DNA of 64,000 nucleotides from Clostridium sp. AWRP (GTDB lineage Bacteria > Bacillota > Clostridia > Clostridiales > Clostridiaceae), in the NCBI RefSeq assembly GCF_004006395.2, contig NZ_CP029758.2, positions 496,001 through 560,000 of the forward strand. Direction: 5' to 3'. Position 1 is the stretch's first letter, and every line of letters starts with the position of its first letter. Below the pieces are notes generated by a model. That model saw nothing but the letters and a program-made list of their open reading frames with translations. It searched no databases and was not told the origin of the DNA. Positions 1 to 8,967 of this stretch are shown here, piece after piece. Both the position numbers and the translations under genes were made by a program.

Positions 1-810
1 CAAAGCCATGTTCAGGTTTCCTTTGAAGTTCCTGAATATACAGCTGAAACAGATGCATTAGGAACACTAAGAATTCTTGATTCAATAAAAGAAAACCGAC
101 TTAAATGTAAATATTATCAAGCTTCAACCTCAGAATTATTTGGAGGTATCCCTGGTACAGCACCTCAAAGTGAAAAAACACCATTTTATCCGAGAAGTCC
201 CTATGCAGCAGCAAAGCTATATGCATATTGGGTTACAGTTAACTATAGAGAAGCTTATAACGTATTTGCCTGTAATGGAATTTTATTTAACCATGAATCT
301 CCAAGAAGAGGAGAAACATTCGTAACAAGAAAAATTACAAGAGCTGTTGCAAGTATTATAGCAGGAAAACAAGATATATTAACCTTAGGAAATCTTGATG
401 CAAAAAGAGATTGGGGATATGCAGGAGATTATGTTGAAGGTATGTGGCTTATGCTTCAACAAGATAAGCCTGATGATTATGTTTTGGCAACTGGAGAAAC
501 ACATACCGTAAGAGAATTTGTTGAACTTGCTTTTAAAGAAGCAGGCATTGAAATAGGATGGAAGGGAACAGGTATAGAAGAGAAAGGTTACGATAAAAAG
601 AGTGGCAAGACTTTGGTTGAAATCAATCCAAGATACTTTAGGCCTACAGAAGTTGATTTATTATTAGGGAGTCCAGCAAAAGCTGAAAAGGCTTTAAAAT
701 GGAAAAGAAAAGTTTACTTTAAGGATTTAATCCGTATGATGGTTGAAAGTGATATGAAGGAAATTGCTGGGATTGATTTAGCTAAAGACGAGGCTGCAGC
801 ATCCAGATAA
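1..810 (+). CDS. gmd: GDP-mannose 4,6-dehydratase, 5' end outside window
   Basis: The frame is open from base 1 to a TAA at 808-810, so 269 codons are visible and the start is upstream. The enzyme is an extended short-chain dehydrogenase that turns GDP-D-mannose into GDP-4-keto-6-deoxy-D-mannose, the first step to GDP-L-fucose. The catalytic Tyr-x3-Lys is seen in SPYAAAKLYAYW, and LFNHESPRRGETFV and the Asp-Trp-Gly-Tyr-Ala-Gly-Asp-Tyr stretch are typical of Gmd. The NAD(P)-binding glycine motif lies outside the window. fcl starts 33 bases downstream, so the two are probably co-transcribed; the substrate would come from the ManC proteins encoded at 18.5 and 40.0 kb. Confidence 0.95.
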   Translation, partial: QSHVQVSFEVPEYTAETDALGTLRILDSIKENRLKCKYYQASTSELFGGIPGTAPQSEKTPFYPRSPYAAAKLYAYWVTVNYREAYNVFACNGILFNHESPRRGETFVTRKITRAVASIIAGKQDILTLGNLDAKRDWGYAGDYVEGMWLMLQQDKPDDYVLATGETHTVREFVELAFKEAGIEIGWKGTGIEEKGYDKKSGKTLVEINPRYFRPTEVDLLLGSPAKAEKALKWKRKVYFKDLIRMMVESDMKEIAGIDLAKDEAAASR

Positions 811-843
811 AAATTTTTAACTATAATTTTGGGAGATGTAATA

Positions 844-1779
844 ATGGAAAAGAAAAGTAAAATCTATGTAGCTGGACATAAGGGACTGGTTGGTTCAGCC
901 ATAGTAAGAAATTTGAAATCAAAAGGTTATACAAATATAATAGGAAGAACACACAGCGAGCTTGATTTAGCAAATCAGGAAGCTGTAAGAAAGTTTTTTG
1001 AAGAAGAAAAACCCGAATATGTTTTTCTAGCTGCTGCACATGTAGGCGGGATAAATGCCAACAATACATGTCCTGCAGATTTCATTTATGAAAATTTGCA
1101 GATAGAATGCAATGTAATAAAAGCATGTCATGATTTTAAGGTTAAAAAGCTTATGTTTTTAGGAAGTTCATGCATATATCCTAAAATGTGCCCTCAGCCA
1201 ATTAAAGAGGAATACCTTTTATCAGGATATCTTGAACCTACCAATGAAGGATATGCCCTTGCTAAAATTTCAGGCTTAAAAATGTGCCAGTTCTTTAAGA
1301 GGCAGTATGGTGATAATTTTATAAGCGTTATGCCGACAAATTTGTATGGACCGCATGATAATTATAACCTACAGACTTCGCATGTTGCACCTGCACTAAT
1401 CAGAAAATTTCATGAAGCAAAAATAAGTAACGCTCCTTCTGTTGAGGTATGGGGTACTGGAAAGCCGTTAAGAGAGTTTTTGCATGTTGATGATATGGCA
1501 GATGCCTGTGTATATTTAATGGAAACATATGATGGTGAAGAGCATGTCAATATTGGGACAGGTAAGGAATTGACTATAGGGGAACTTGCGGAGATGATAA
1601 AAGAAGTTGTAGGTTTCAAAGGTGAATTGAAATTTAATCCTGAGAAACCAGATGGAACTCCAAGAAAATTACTTGATGTATCCAAGCTTATAAGTTTGGG
1701 CTGGAAATACAAGATTGAACTCAGAGATGGGTTAAAAAAAAGTTATGAATGGTATAAGGAAAATTATAAATGTTTTTAG
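844..1779 (+). CDS. fcl: GDP-L-fucose synthase
   Basis: This is an epimerase-reductase that converts GDP-4-keto-6-deoxymannose to GDP-L-fucose with NADPH. The 311-residue protein has an N-terminal Rossmann motif GHKGLVGS (residues 11-18), the family signature GSSCIYPKMCPQPIKE and a catalytic Tyr137-x3-Lys141. I chose ATG 844 because GGGAG at 831-835 is correctly spaced; an in-frame TTG at 829 lies before that site. It follows gmd by 33 bases and forms the GDP-fucose pair with it. No convincing terminator follows. The next gene differs in base composition, so this is probably the left edge of older chromosomal sequence. Confidence 0.95.
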   Translation: MEKKSKIYVAGHKGLVGSAIVRNLKSKGYTNIIGRTHSELDLANQEAVRKFFEEEKPEYVFLAAAHVGGINANNTCPADFIYENLQIECNVIKACHDFKVKKLMFLGSSCIYPKMCPQPIKEEYLLSGYLEPTNEGYALAKISGLKMCQFFKRQYGDNFISVMPTNLYGPHDNYNLQTSHVAPALIRKFHEAKISNAPSVEVWGTGKPLREFLHVDDMADACVYLMETYDGEEHVNIGTGKELTIGELAEMIKEVVGFKGELKFNPEKPDGTPRKLLDVSKLISLGWKYKIELRDGLKKSYEWYKENYKCF

Positions 1780-2149
1780 TTTACATTCTGTATTTTATAC
1801 ATTTATGATATTGAATTGAAAATGTGTTTGTTTGTCAATTGCTAATTTGCGTATACAACATCATAAAGTAACAATTGTAGGCGTAATTGAAGCTAAGGTT
1901 GATCTAGTCAACTAAAGAAAATCATCAATTTAGAATGAATACATAGAAAAATATATGGCTGAAAAAGAATTGGATTTAACCGCAACACTGGATGATAAGA
2001 ACATCGAGATAGGCAAAATATTTGTCTGTGGTTATAGATTGTTAATTCTTTGGATTGGAGAAGCCTTCTTTCTGAAGTGTTGGGAGAAGGGTAATGCATG
2101 TACAGAACTTTCGACATATGAAAACGTAGGAAGGGGAAGCAGTACCAAG
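1780..2149. other. Intergenic junction, possible gene remnant
   Basis: About 370 bases separate fcl from the likely start of the next gene. The right part (1955-2149) is open in frame with the downstream glycosyltransferase but adds 65 residues that fit no family I know and make the protein longer than usual. A short inverted repeat GTTGA-tctag-TCAAC lies near 1899-1913. Composition becomes more GC-rich across this stretch. I read it as the left junction of an acquired polysaccharide cluster; no insertion sequence or target duplication is recognisable. Confidence 0.35.
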
Positions 2150-2926
2150 ATGATGGAGACTGAATACAAGAGAAAAGTAGATAAAAGCAAAATCCCTACC
2201 TGCAATATCATGGGCGTCAATATAGCTGCCATCGACATGGATTGGCTTCTGGATTATCTGAACGCTAATGTTAAAGAGTTAAAGGGCAATTACATAACTG
2301 TAGCCAACGTTCACACCACAGTAACGGCGTATGAGGATCTGGAATACTGTGCTGTTCAAAACGGTGGCATTATGGCAATTCCAGATGGTGGACCTTTGAG
2401 TTCTGTAGGCAATAAGCGTGGTTATAAGAATATGCATCGTACTACCGGGCCAAATCTGATGGGCGAGATATTCAAAATATCAACTGAGAATGGCTATCGC
2501 CATTATTTCTATGGTTCTACAGATGAAACGTTGAAAGCGCTATACCAAAAACTTACGAAGAAGTACCTAGGCATTCAGATTGCCGGAATGTATAGCCCTC
2601 CGTTCCATCCACTAACAGAAGAGGAAGATGTAGCTGTTATCAAGAAAATCAACGAGACAAAACCCGATTTTATCTGGATCGGGCTTGGCGCTCCGAAGCA
2701 GGAAAAGTGGATGGCAGCCCATCAGGGAAAACTTGATGGCTTGATGGTGGGGGTTGGTGCTGGATTTGCATACCATGCAGAACAGCTGAAAAGAGCGCCA
2801 GAGTGGATGCAAAAGAGCAATCTGGAATGGGTATATCGCTTGATTCAGGACCCGGGAAGACTGTTTAAGCGTTATTGGCACACGAACACAAAATTTATCT
2901 GGAACGCTGTGATAAGGGGGAAATGA
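2150..2926 (+). CDS. WecG/TagA/CpsF family glycosyltransferase
   Basis: GT26-family enzymes transfer N-acetylmannosamine(uronic acid) or a similar sugar to a lipid-linked acceptor on the cytoplasmic membrane face. The 258-residue protein carries the family's VANVHT segment, the PDGGPL motif and GLGAPKQEKW, with the C-terminal YRLIQDPGRLFKRYW tail. An upstream start at 1955 is possible, but ATG 2150 has AGGAAGGGG at about 2128-2136 and gives the normal family length. GC content and codon choice look higher than in fcl or the pilus genes, judged by eye. It overlaps the next gene in an ATGA arrangement, so the two are translationally coupled. Confidence 0.85.
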   Translation: MMETEYKRKVDKSKIPTCNIMGVNIAAIDMDWLLDYLNANVKELKGNYITVANVHTTVTAYEDLEYCAVQNGGIMAIPDGGPLSSVGNKRGYKNMHRTTGPNLMGEIFKISTENGYRHYFYGSTDETLKALYQKLTKKYLGIQIAGMYSPPFHPLTEEEDVAVIKKINETKPDFIWIGLGAPKQEKWMAAHQGKLDGLMVGVGAGFAYHAEQLKRAPEWMQKSNLEWVYRLIQDPGRLFKRYWHTNTKFIWNAVIRGK

Positions 2927-4110
2927 GGGTGGAAAAAAGAAAACAAAAAATCCTTATTGTCCACAATTATTATCAAATTCCAGGTGGAGAAGATACAGTT
3001 GTTGCCAATGAAAAGAAATTATTAGAGAAACATGGGCATAAAGTAATTTTATATACGAGAAACAATTGCGAGCTAAAAGAACTATCGAAATTCCAGAAAT
3101 TGTTGCTTCCTTTTACAACGGTATTCAACATAAGAACATATAGAGAGGTAAAGAAGATAATCAGGGAGCAGCAGATTGATATTGTGCATGTTCACAACAC
3201 ATTAAACCTAATCAGTCCGTCTGTATATTACGCTGCTCTTTCCTATAAAAAGCCAGTGATTCAAACTGTGCATAATTTTCGCTTACTTTGCCCCGGAGCT
3301 ACGTTCTATAGGGACGGACATATTTGTGAGGATTGCATTAATAATGGCTTGAAATGTGCTGTAAAACACAGCTGTTATCGTGGAAGCAAAATGCAGACTC
3401 TTGCCTGTGTAATAAGCACGAAAATTCATCGAATGCTTGGTATCTATGGAAAGCTGAATTATATCTGTTTGACAGAATTTAATAAGCAGAAGTTGTTGAA
3501 CTTGAAGCAGATTAGGCCAGAACGAGTATTTGTGAAGCCAAATTTTGTTGAGAGCAATGAAGAAATCATCCCATACGAGTGTAGAGAAAACCAGTTTGTG
3601 TTTGCAGGAAGAATTGACAAGTTAAAAGGCGTTGATATTCTTCTTAAAGCTTGGAATCAAATGGGAAAAGAGGCTCCGAAACTTGTGATCTGTGGTATGG
3701 GGCCAATGGAAGAATGGTGTAAACAGTACATTACTGAGAATAGTTTGACAAGCGTGGAAATGAAGGAATTTGTACCTAATAGCGAGGTCAGAAAAATTAT
3801 TGCCAATTCGAAAGCTCTTATATTACCAACACAGTGGTATGAGGGATTCCCAATGACGATTGTAGAAGCATATTCAGTGCGAACGCCAGTTTTAGGATCT
3901 GAAATTGGAAATGTCGGAAGTATTATTATTGATGAACAAGCAGGTATTAAGTTCAGAAGTGATTCTATAAGTGATATAATTCGTGCGGTGCAAGAATTAA
4001 TAAAAGAGCCAACATTGCATGAAAAAGCACTATTAGAATATGATCAAAAATATACGCCTGAGCGAAATTATGATGACTTGAAAATGATTTATAGAACGAT
4101 ATGTAAATAG
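2923..4110 (+). CDS. Glycosyltransferase family 4
   Basis: This GT-B retaining glycosyltransferase has 395 residues. The N-terminal acceptor domain begins with ILIVHNYYQIPGGEDTVV. A cysteine-rich insert (CPGATFYRDGHICEDC, then CAVKHSC) follows near residues 125-155. The C-terminal donor domain has FAGRIDKLKGVDILLKAW and the EGFPMTIVEAY motif with the conserved E-x7-E. The start at 2923 overlaps the preceding stop (ATGA) and has AAGGGGGAA before it; an upstream in-frame start at 2875 lies inside the previous gene and is unlikely. The donor and acceptor sugars cannot be read from the sequence. The paired cysteines resemble a zinc-binding knuckle. Confidence 0.88.
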   Translation: MRVEKRKQKILIVHNYYQIPGGEDTVVANEKKLLEKHGHKVILYTRNNCELKELSKFQKLLLPFTTVFNIRTYREVKKIIREQQIDIVHVHNTLNLISPSVYYAALSYKKPVIQTVHNFRLLCPGATFYRDGHICEDCINNGLKCAVKHSCYRGSKMQTLACVISTKIHRMLGIYGKLNYICLTEFNKQKLLNLKQIRPERVFVKPNFVESNEEIIPYECRENQFVFAGRIDKLKGVDILLKAWNQMGKEAPKLVICGMGPMEEWCKQYITENSLTSVEMKEFVPNSEVRKIIANSKALILPTQWYEGFPMTIVEAYSVRTPVLGSEIGNVGSIIIDEQAGIKFRSDSISDIIRAVQELIKEPTLHEKALLEYDQKYTPERNYDDLKMIYRTICK

Positions 4111-4135
4111 CAGAATGTGGATATAGTAGGAGGCC

Positions 4136-5302
4136 ATGAAAAGATATATGGGGGTTAAAAAAAGATTGTTATCAATCGCCAACAAAATAATTCCAAAGAG
4201 CAATATAGTTTTGTTCAGCAGTTATCCGGCATTTAGTGATAATTCTTTAGCTCTGTTTCACTATATAGTTAATAATCGCAAAGATATTATAGAATGTTAT
4301 AGATTATATTGGGGTCAAAGTAATAATGATAAAGTACCGGAAATTGTAAAAGAAAATGTAGATGTAACAGTGGTTGAAAAAGGTTCTTTTAAAGGAATCT
4401 GGACGTTTTTACGTGCAAAATATATTTTTTCTACGCATGGCTATTTTTCGGAGGTTTATTCAGGAGCAGGTCAAAGTCAAGTAAATTTATGGCATGGAAA
4501 TGGATATAAATCCATTACTGATAAAGACCGTATGTATCGCGGTGATTTGACCATTGTTACTGGAGATATATACAGAAAAATTCATTCAAGAGTGTTAGAT
4601 ATGGATGAAAATAGGGTAATAACTACAGGCTTGCCTAGAAATGATTGGCTATTTTCGAAAGAAAAAGCCCTTGAAAAACTTGGAGTATCTAAAGAATCAT
4701 ATAAAAAAATATATATATGGATGCCAACTTATAGAAAAGCATCCATTGGACACAGTGGAGTTGATGGTAATGCTACGGCTTTTGGCATAAGTACAATGAA
4801 TGCTGAACAATTTCGAAAACTCGAAGATGTACTCCTTAATAATAACTGCTTACTTATAATTAAACCGCATCCTATGGATTCAATGCTGTTGGCTGGACTT
4901 GGTAAATATGAGCATATAAGAGTTATTACAAATATAGATTTGGAAAACAATGATATCCAACTTTATGAACTTTTGCCGGAAACAGACGGTTTATTATCTG
5001 ATTATTCTTCTGTAGTTGTTGATTATTTACTTTTAGGAAAACCTATTACGATGGTCTTATCAGATATGGATGAATATCGAAAAAGCAGAGGTTTTGTTTT
5101 TGACCTAGTTGAAGATTATTTCCCTGGTCCGATTGTATCCGACTTTGATAGTCTGCTGAATTATTTTCAGGAAGCTGATACAATAGACAACCAATGGCTT
5201 TCAAAACGGTTGAAGTTAAAGAAAGTATTCCATAAATATGATGATGCTTGTAGTTCAGAGCGTGTATGCAATCTAATTTTTGATGCTAATTGCTTGAAGT
5301 GA
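4136..5302 (+). CDS. CDP-glycerol/ribitol glycerophosphotransferase family protein (TagB/TagF-like)
   Basis: Members move a polyol-phosphate from a CDP-polyol onto a glycan or teichoic acid chain at the membrane. The 388-residue protein shows NLWHGNGYKS near residue 117, the family's LWHG-x3-K signature, and the C-terminal LLSDYSSVVVDYLLLGKPI stretch. There is no N-terminal coiled extension, so it is nearer TagB than the longer TagF. AGGAGG at 4129 sits just before ATG 4136. A CDP-forming cytidylyltransferase is encoded next, which suggests that a polyol-phosphate decorates the repeat unit. Which polyol is used is not determined. Confidence 0.88.
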   Translation: MKRYMGVKKRLLSIANKIIPKSNIVLFSSYPAFSDNSLALFHYIVNNRKDIIECYRLYWGQSNNDKVPEIVKENVDVTVVEKGSFKGIWTFLRAKYIFSTHGYFSEVYSGAGQSQVNLWHGNGYKSITDKDRMYRGDLTIVTGDIYRKIHSRVLDMDENRVITTGLPRNDWLFSKEKALEKLGVSKESYKKIYIWMPTYRKASIGHSGVDGNATAFGISTMNAEQFRKLEDVLLNNNCLLIIKPHPMDSMLLAGLGKYEHIRVITNIDLENNDIQLYELLPETDGLLSDYSSVVVDYLLLGKPITMVLSDMDEYRKSRGFVFDLVEDYFPGPIVSDFDSLLNYFQEADTIDNQWLSKRLKLKKVFHKYDDACSSERVCNLIFDANCLK

Positions 5303-5338
5303 AACATCTTTGCTTTTACATTTGCGATGTTTCATTTG
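5301..5338 (+). terminator. Hairpin after TagB-like gene, weak terminator
   Basis: GAAACATC at 5301-5308 pairs with GATGTTTC at 5326-5333, overlapping the end of the upstream gene. The tail ATTTGAA is short of T, so it may be an attenuating or mRNA-stabilising hairpin rather than a full terminator. Confidence 0.4.
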
Positions 5339-5393
5339 AACTAGATGTGTATTTTATTGTCTTAAACAAGCAAAAGAATGAGAGGATAAATCA

Positions 5394-6122
5394 ATGAACA
5401 TTGCTGTAATATTTGCCGGGGGAGTCGGTTCTAGAATGCACAGTAAATCGAAACCAAAACAATTTTTAACGATTCATGAAAAACCTATTATTATACACAC
5501 CTTAGAGATATTTGAAGAACATGAAGAAATTGATGCTATTGTAATTGCATGTATTGAATCGTGGATTTCCTACCTAGAAAAGTTGATTAACAAATATAAC
5601 ATCCACAAAGTAAAAGCGATTGTTCATGGCGGTGCAACAGGCCAGTTATCAATTTTTAATGGTTTGGAAGCTGCTGAAAAGGTTGCAAAGGGAGAAAAGA
5701 GTATCGTTTTGATTCATGATGGTGTCAGGCCATTAATTAACCATAAGACAATTTCAGATAATATTCAATCTGTAAGAGAGTATGGATCAGCAATTACCTG
5801 CGTGAAGGTAAAAGAAACGGTCCTTGTGGTTTCCGATGATTCGTCGATTGATTATATTCCGTATCGTGCAAACTCTAGGTTGGCAAGAGCACCGCAGAGT
5901 TTCTGGCTTGAAGATATTATTACAGTTCACCGTAAAGCATTGGAAGAGGGGAATGATTCTTTTATAGATTCATGCTCAATGATGCAGTATTTTGGTGCTA
6001 AGTTGTATCTAGTAGATGGGCCGGAAGAAAATATAAAAATTACTACTCCAGATGATTTCTATACAATGAGAGCTTTGCTCGATGCAAAAGAGAACGCACA
6101 AATTTATGGATTTAAGGAATGA
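5394..6122 (+). CDS. IspD/TarI-family cytidylyltransferase (probable CDP-polyol synthesis)
   Basis: The 242-residue protein belongs to the IspD/TarI nucleotidyltransferase family, which couples CTP with a polyol phosphate. It has the N-terminal FAGGVGSRM loop followed by SKPKQFL, the HDGVRP motif near residue 114, and the NIKITTPDDF C-terminal motif. Its place beside a TagB/F-like transferase and an NAD-dependent reductase/epimerase favours a CDP-polyol (ribitol, arabinitol or similar) over the isoprenoid intermediate; that part is inference. AGAGGATAA precedes ATG 5394. A chromosomal ispD for isoprenoids should lie elsewhere. Confidence 0.85.
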   Translation: MNIAVIFAGGVGSRMHSKSKPKQFLTIHEKPIIIHTLEIFEEHEEIDAIVIACIESWISYLEKLINKYNIHKVKAIVHGGATGQLSIFNGLEAAEKVAKGEKSIVLIHDGVRPLINHKTISDNIQSVREYGSAITCVKVKETVLVVSDDSSIDYIPYRANSRLARAPQSFWLEDIITVHRKALEEGNDSFIDSCSMMQYFGAKLYLVDGPEENIKITTPDDFYTMRALLDAKENAQIYGFKE

Positions 6123-6134
6123 GGGTGAATACCC

Positions 6135-6680
6135 ATGGCTTTTAAAGAAAAGATAAAAAATGTAATTAAAAATTGGGTAAAAGGCTTTAATTATGATAAA
6201 TATTGGAACAGGCGCGAAAAAATATTTGACCCTCATACAAATAAAATATTGAAGATGTACTATAAGTTATACATCTACAGGGTAAATTATAAAAATAATG
6301 CAGATATTAACTTCATTGAAGAATGGGGGGATTGCTTCCAGGGAGGGCGTCCTACTTTGGGTCATAATCTTAATGGAATTGTAATAGCAGCTGGTGCAAG
6401 AATCGGTAAAAATTGTTTTCTTTCGCACCAAGTTACGATTGGACGTAGTCGTGGTGGAGAACCAGTAATTGGAGATAATGTTTATATCGGGCCAGGGGCA
6501 AAAATCTTTGGCGGAATTCATGTGGGTAATAATGTTAGAATTGGTGCTAATTGTATTGTATTTGAAGATATACCGGATAATGCAACTGTAGTTTTAGAAA
6601 AGCCAAGAGTCATTATTAAAAAATCTGGATATAAGTATTCCTTAGGCACACTGAGTGAGGAGAATAAAAATAATGGATAG
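6135..6680 (+). CDS. Hexapeptide-repeat acyltransferase (serine acetyltransferase-like)
   Basis: The 181-residue protein has a left-handed beta-helix domain of hexapeptide repeats from about residue 70 to 150 (IVIAAGARIGKNCFLSHQVTIG, then VIGDNVYIGPGAKIFGGIHVG). This resembles CysE/LpxA-type O-acetyltransferases, with the likely catalytic histidine in LSHQV. The N-terminus is basic and helical. It starts 12 bases after the cytidylyltransferase and its last 8 bases overlap the next gene, so it is an operon member. It probably O-acetylates a sugar of the repeat unit rather than serine. Confidence 0.8.
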   Translation: MAFKEKIKNVIKNWVKGFNYDKYWNRREKIFDPHTNKILKMYYKLYIYRVNYKNNADINFIEEWGDCFQGGRPTLGHNLNGIVIAAGARIGKNCFLSHQVTIGRSRGGEPVIGDNVYIGPGAKIFGGIHVGNNVRIGANCIVFEDIPDNATVVLEKPRVIIKKSGYKYSLGTLSEENKNNG

Positions 6681-7731
6681 GATATTACAAGAGGATTTTG
6701 AGACAATTGCAAATAGCAATATTGAGTTTGAACAATTTAAAAACAAAACATTTATGATAACAGGTGCAACTGGATTAGTCGGTTCTTTATTGGTAAGAGC
6801 CTTGATGTATTGTGATCATAAATATAGTTTAAATTTGCAAATTATTGCAGTGATAAGAAATCAAGATAAAGCTAATAGCATCTATGGCGAGGACATAAAT
6901 AATCCACGTTTGTTTTTTACAAAATGTGATTTATCAAGAGAAGTGTTGGAAACTGATTTCAAGGTGAATTATTTAGTTCATACTGCGGGTATCACTAATT
7001 CAAAAATGATGGTTACAAATCCAGTTGAAACTATTACAACAGCGATTATTGGAACTAAGACAGTATTAGATTTCGCTGTTTCTAATGGGGTTGAGAGCGT
7101 TGTTTACCTTTCTTCTATGGAAGTATACGGCGATGCAGGAACCACAAAAAGAGTGACAGAAAATGAGCTAGGCTATATTGATATAAATCAAGTGCGTAGT
7201 TGCTATTCTGAGAGTAAAAGAATGTGCGAATGCATGTGTACAGCATATTCTGCTCAATATGGCTTAAATGTTAAATGTGCAAGATTAGCTCAAACATTTG
7301 GGGCTGGTATTAGTAAGTATGAGAATAGAGTTTTTGCACAATTTGCCCGTAGTGTCATTAAGGGTGAAAATATTGTTCTCCACACGAGAGGTTTATCCGA
7401 AGGAAACTATGTATATACGAGTGATGCAATTAAAGCAATCCTGCTTTTACTGGGGAAAGGAGCTCATGGACAAACCTATAACGTGTCGAATGAAGAAAAT
7501 CATACAACAATTTATGAAATGGCTGAAATGGTCGCTTCTGAGATAGCAAATAGCAAAATTAAAGTTGTTTACGATATTCCGGAGGACCGGTTGCTTTATG
7601 GGTATGCGCCTGATGTTAAAGTGTTCTTGAGTTCAGAAAAGATGAGAGAATTGGGATGGAAACCAGAGGTGGGATTACTTGAATCATATAAAAGATTAGT
7701 CGCATGGATATATGAAAATGAATTTGATTAA
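6673..7731 (+). CDS. NAD-dependent epimerase/dehydratase (probable nucleotide-sugar or CDP-polyol reductase)
   Basis: This 352-residue extended SDR protein has the glycine-rich motif TGATGLVGSLL near residue 28, LSSMEVYGD near residue 150 and a catalytic Tyr-x3-Lys in CYSESKRMCE. The start ATG 6673 lies inside the previous gene (8-base overlap) behind GAGGAG. IspD-like plus SDR pairs occur in streptococcal and clostridial loci proposed to make CDP-activated polyols, which fits the neighbouring genes. Simple hexose epimerase activity cannot be excluded from sequence alone. Confidence 0.8.
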   Translation: MDRILQEDFETIANSNIEFEQFKNKTFMITGATGLVGSLLVRALMYCDHKYSLNLQIIAVIRNQDKANSIYGEDINNPRLFFTKCDLSREVLETDFKVNYLVHTAGITNSKMMVTNPVETITTAIIGTKTVLDFAVSNGVESVVYLSSMEVYGDAGTTKRVTENELGYIDINQVRSCYSESKRMCECMCTAYSAQYGLNVKCARLAQTFGAGISKYENRVFAQFARSVIKGENIVLHTRGLSEGNYVYTSDAIKAILLLLGKGAHGQTYNVSNEENHTTIYEMAEMVASEIANSKIKVVYDIPEDRLLYGYAPDVKVFLSSEKMRELGWKPEVGLLESYKRLVAWIYENEFD

Positions 7732-7763
7732 ATGATACAGGAATAGGTTTAATAGTTGCCATA

Positions 7764-7772
7764 TGGTATAAT
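7764..7772 (+). promoter_or_regulatory. Candidate extended -10 promoter
   Basis: The sequence TGG-TATAAT is a consensus extended -10 element 57 bases before the next gene. No good -35 hexamer lies 17 bases upstream. It may be an internal promoter for the downstream part of the cluster. Confidence 0.4.
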
Positions 7773-7828
7773 GTATAAGCAGTTGATAAACATGAATTTT
7801 CAGGAAAACTTATTGCAGAAAGGAAATA

Positions 7829-8953
7829 ATGATGAGAAAAAAAATGCTAATTTTTCATCCTACGATTGCACCATATAGAATTGACTTTTTTAATGATTTA
7901 TCAAGTGCGTTTGACACGGATATTTTCCTTTACTATAGCAATCTGAAAAGTCAAAAATTTGACTATGATAAAATACAGAATCTATTTCTGTTTAAGCCTC
8001 ATTATATGGAAAAGAGGATCACTCTTGGAGGAAGAGCTATATATAAAGGGCATATATCAGAAATAATAAAAAGGCAACCAGATATAGTACTTGTTGGAGA
8101 GTATAGTTTTGGCGCATGGTGCGCTGTTATTGCACGTGCCTTCTCAAAGAAAAAATACTGTATTATTACCATATGTGATGATAGCAAAAATTATGCCGAG
8201 AATTGTTCCGGTGTTAGAAAAATTTCCAGAAATTTAATAATGCGATTTCTTGATGGCATTATTTTGTGTAATGATGTTGCACAAAATTGGTATAGTGTAC
8301 ATTATAAAGTACAGACTTTCGTGTTTCCCATCATCCAAAAAGATGAAATGTTCCGGAAAAAAATGGCGAGCAGTGCTTCGCTGGCGATAGAAAATATTCA
8401 TCGCTATCAGTTAATTGGAAAAAAAGTGTATTTATTTGTTGGAAGACTATCAGAAGAAAAGAATATAGAGTACTTAGTAGAGTCTTTTATTTATGCTCAC
8501 GAACTGAATAGCAATGCTGTTTTGCTTATTATTGGCGATTGTGGTTCAAGCGGCGAAAATATTATGAATAGTGTAAAAGAATTGATTCGAAATGAAAAAG
8601 CAGGAAGCTACATCATGATGATGGGAAGAATGGAGGGGGAAAATCTCTATGCGTTCTTCAATATTGGTCAGGTTTTGATCTTGCCGAGTCTCCGTGAAGC
8701 TTTTGGGGCAGTAACAAACGAAGCATTATTAGCTGGAGAATATGTGATGGTATCTCAGAATGCTGGTTCAGCGTGTTTGGTTAATGAAAAAAACGGTGAA
8801 GTATTAGATGTAAGTAAAGAGTATATTGATTTCAGCAAAATAAATTCAAAAATACGTCCGTTATCTAATGATTGGACCATTAAAGAAAGCAAGATGCCGT
8901 TTACATATGAAGAAAAGATGACCGCCTTACAACAATGGCTTAAAACCCTATAA
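7829..8953 (+). CDS. Glycosyltransferase family 4 (GT-B)
   Basis: The 374-residue protein begins with IFHPTIAPYRIDFFNDL, the P-x-Y-R acceptor-domain start common in polysaccharide GT4 enzymes. The donor half has FVGRLSEEKNIEYLVESF and LPSLREAFGAVTNEALLAGE, with the conserved E-x7-E. AAAGGA stands before tandem ATG codons at 7829 and 7832. It is preceded by a 97-base gap with a candidate promoter and followed after 14 bases by another glycosyltransferase. The donor sugar is not predictable. Confidence 0.85.
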   Translation: MMRKKMLIFHPTIAPYRIDFFNDLSSAFDTDIFLYYSNLKSQKFDYDKIQNLFLFKPHYMEKRITLGGRAIYKGHISEIIKRQPDIVLVGEYSFGAWCAVIARAFSKKKYCIITICDDSKNYAENCSGVRKISRNLIMRFLDGIILCNDVAQNWYSVHYKVQTFVFPIIQKDEMFRKKMASSASLAIENIHRYQLIGKKVYLFVGRLSEEKNIEYLVESFIYAHELNSNAVLLIIGDCGSSGENIMNSVKELIRNEKAGSYIMMMGRMEGENLYAFFNIGQVLILPSLREAFGAVTNEALLAGEYVMVSQNAGSACLVNEKNGEVLDVSKEYIDFSKINSKIRPLSNDWTIKESKMPFTYEEKMTALQQWLKTL

Positions 8954-8967
8954 AGGAGACGCTAAAT

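Noticed and set aside
821..1069. Reverse-strand open frame inside fcl
   Set aside because: No ribosome binding site, low-complexity composition and complete overlap with a certain gene; it is a shadow frame, as are the other minus-strand frames inside genes.
1955..2149. N-terminal extension of the TagA-like protein
   Set aside because: It adds 65 residues unlike the family, while ATG 2150 has a ribosome binding site and gives normal length; kept only as a possible junction remnant.
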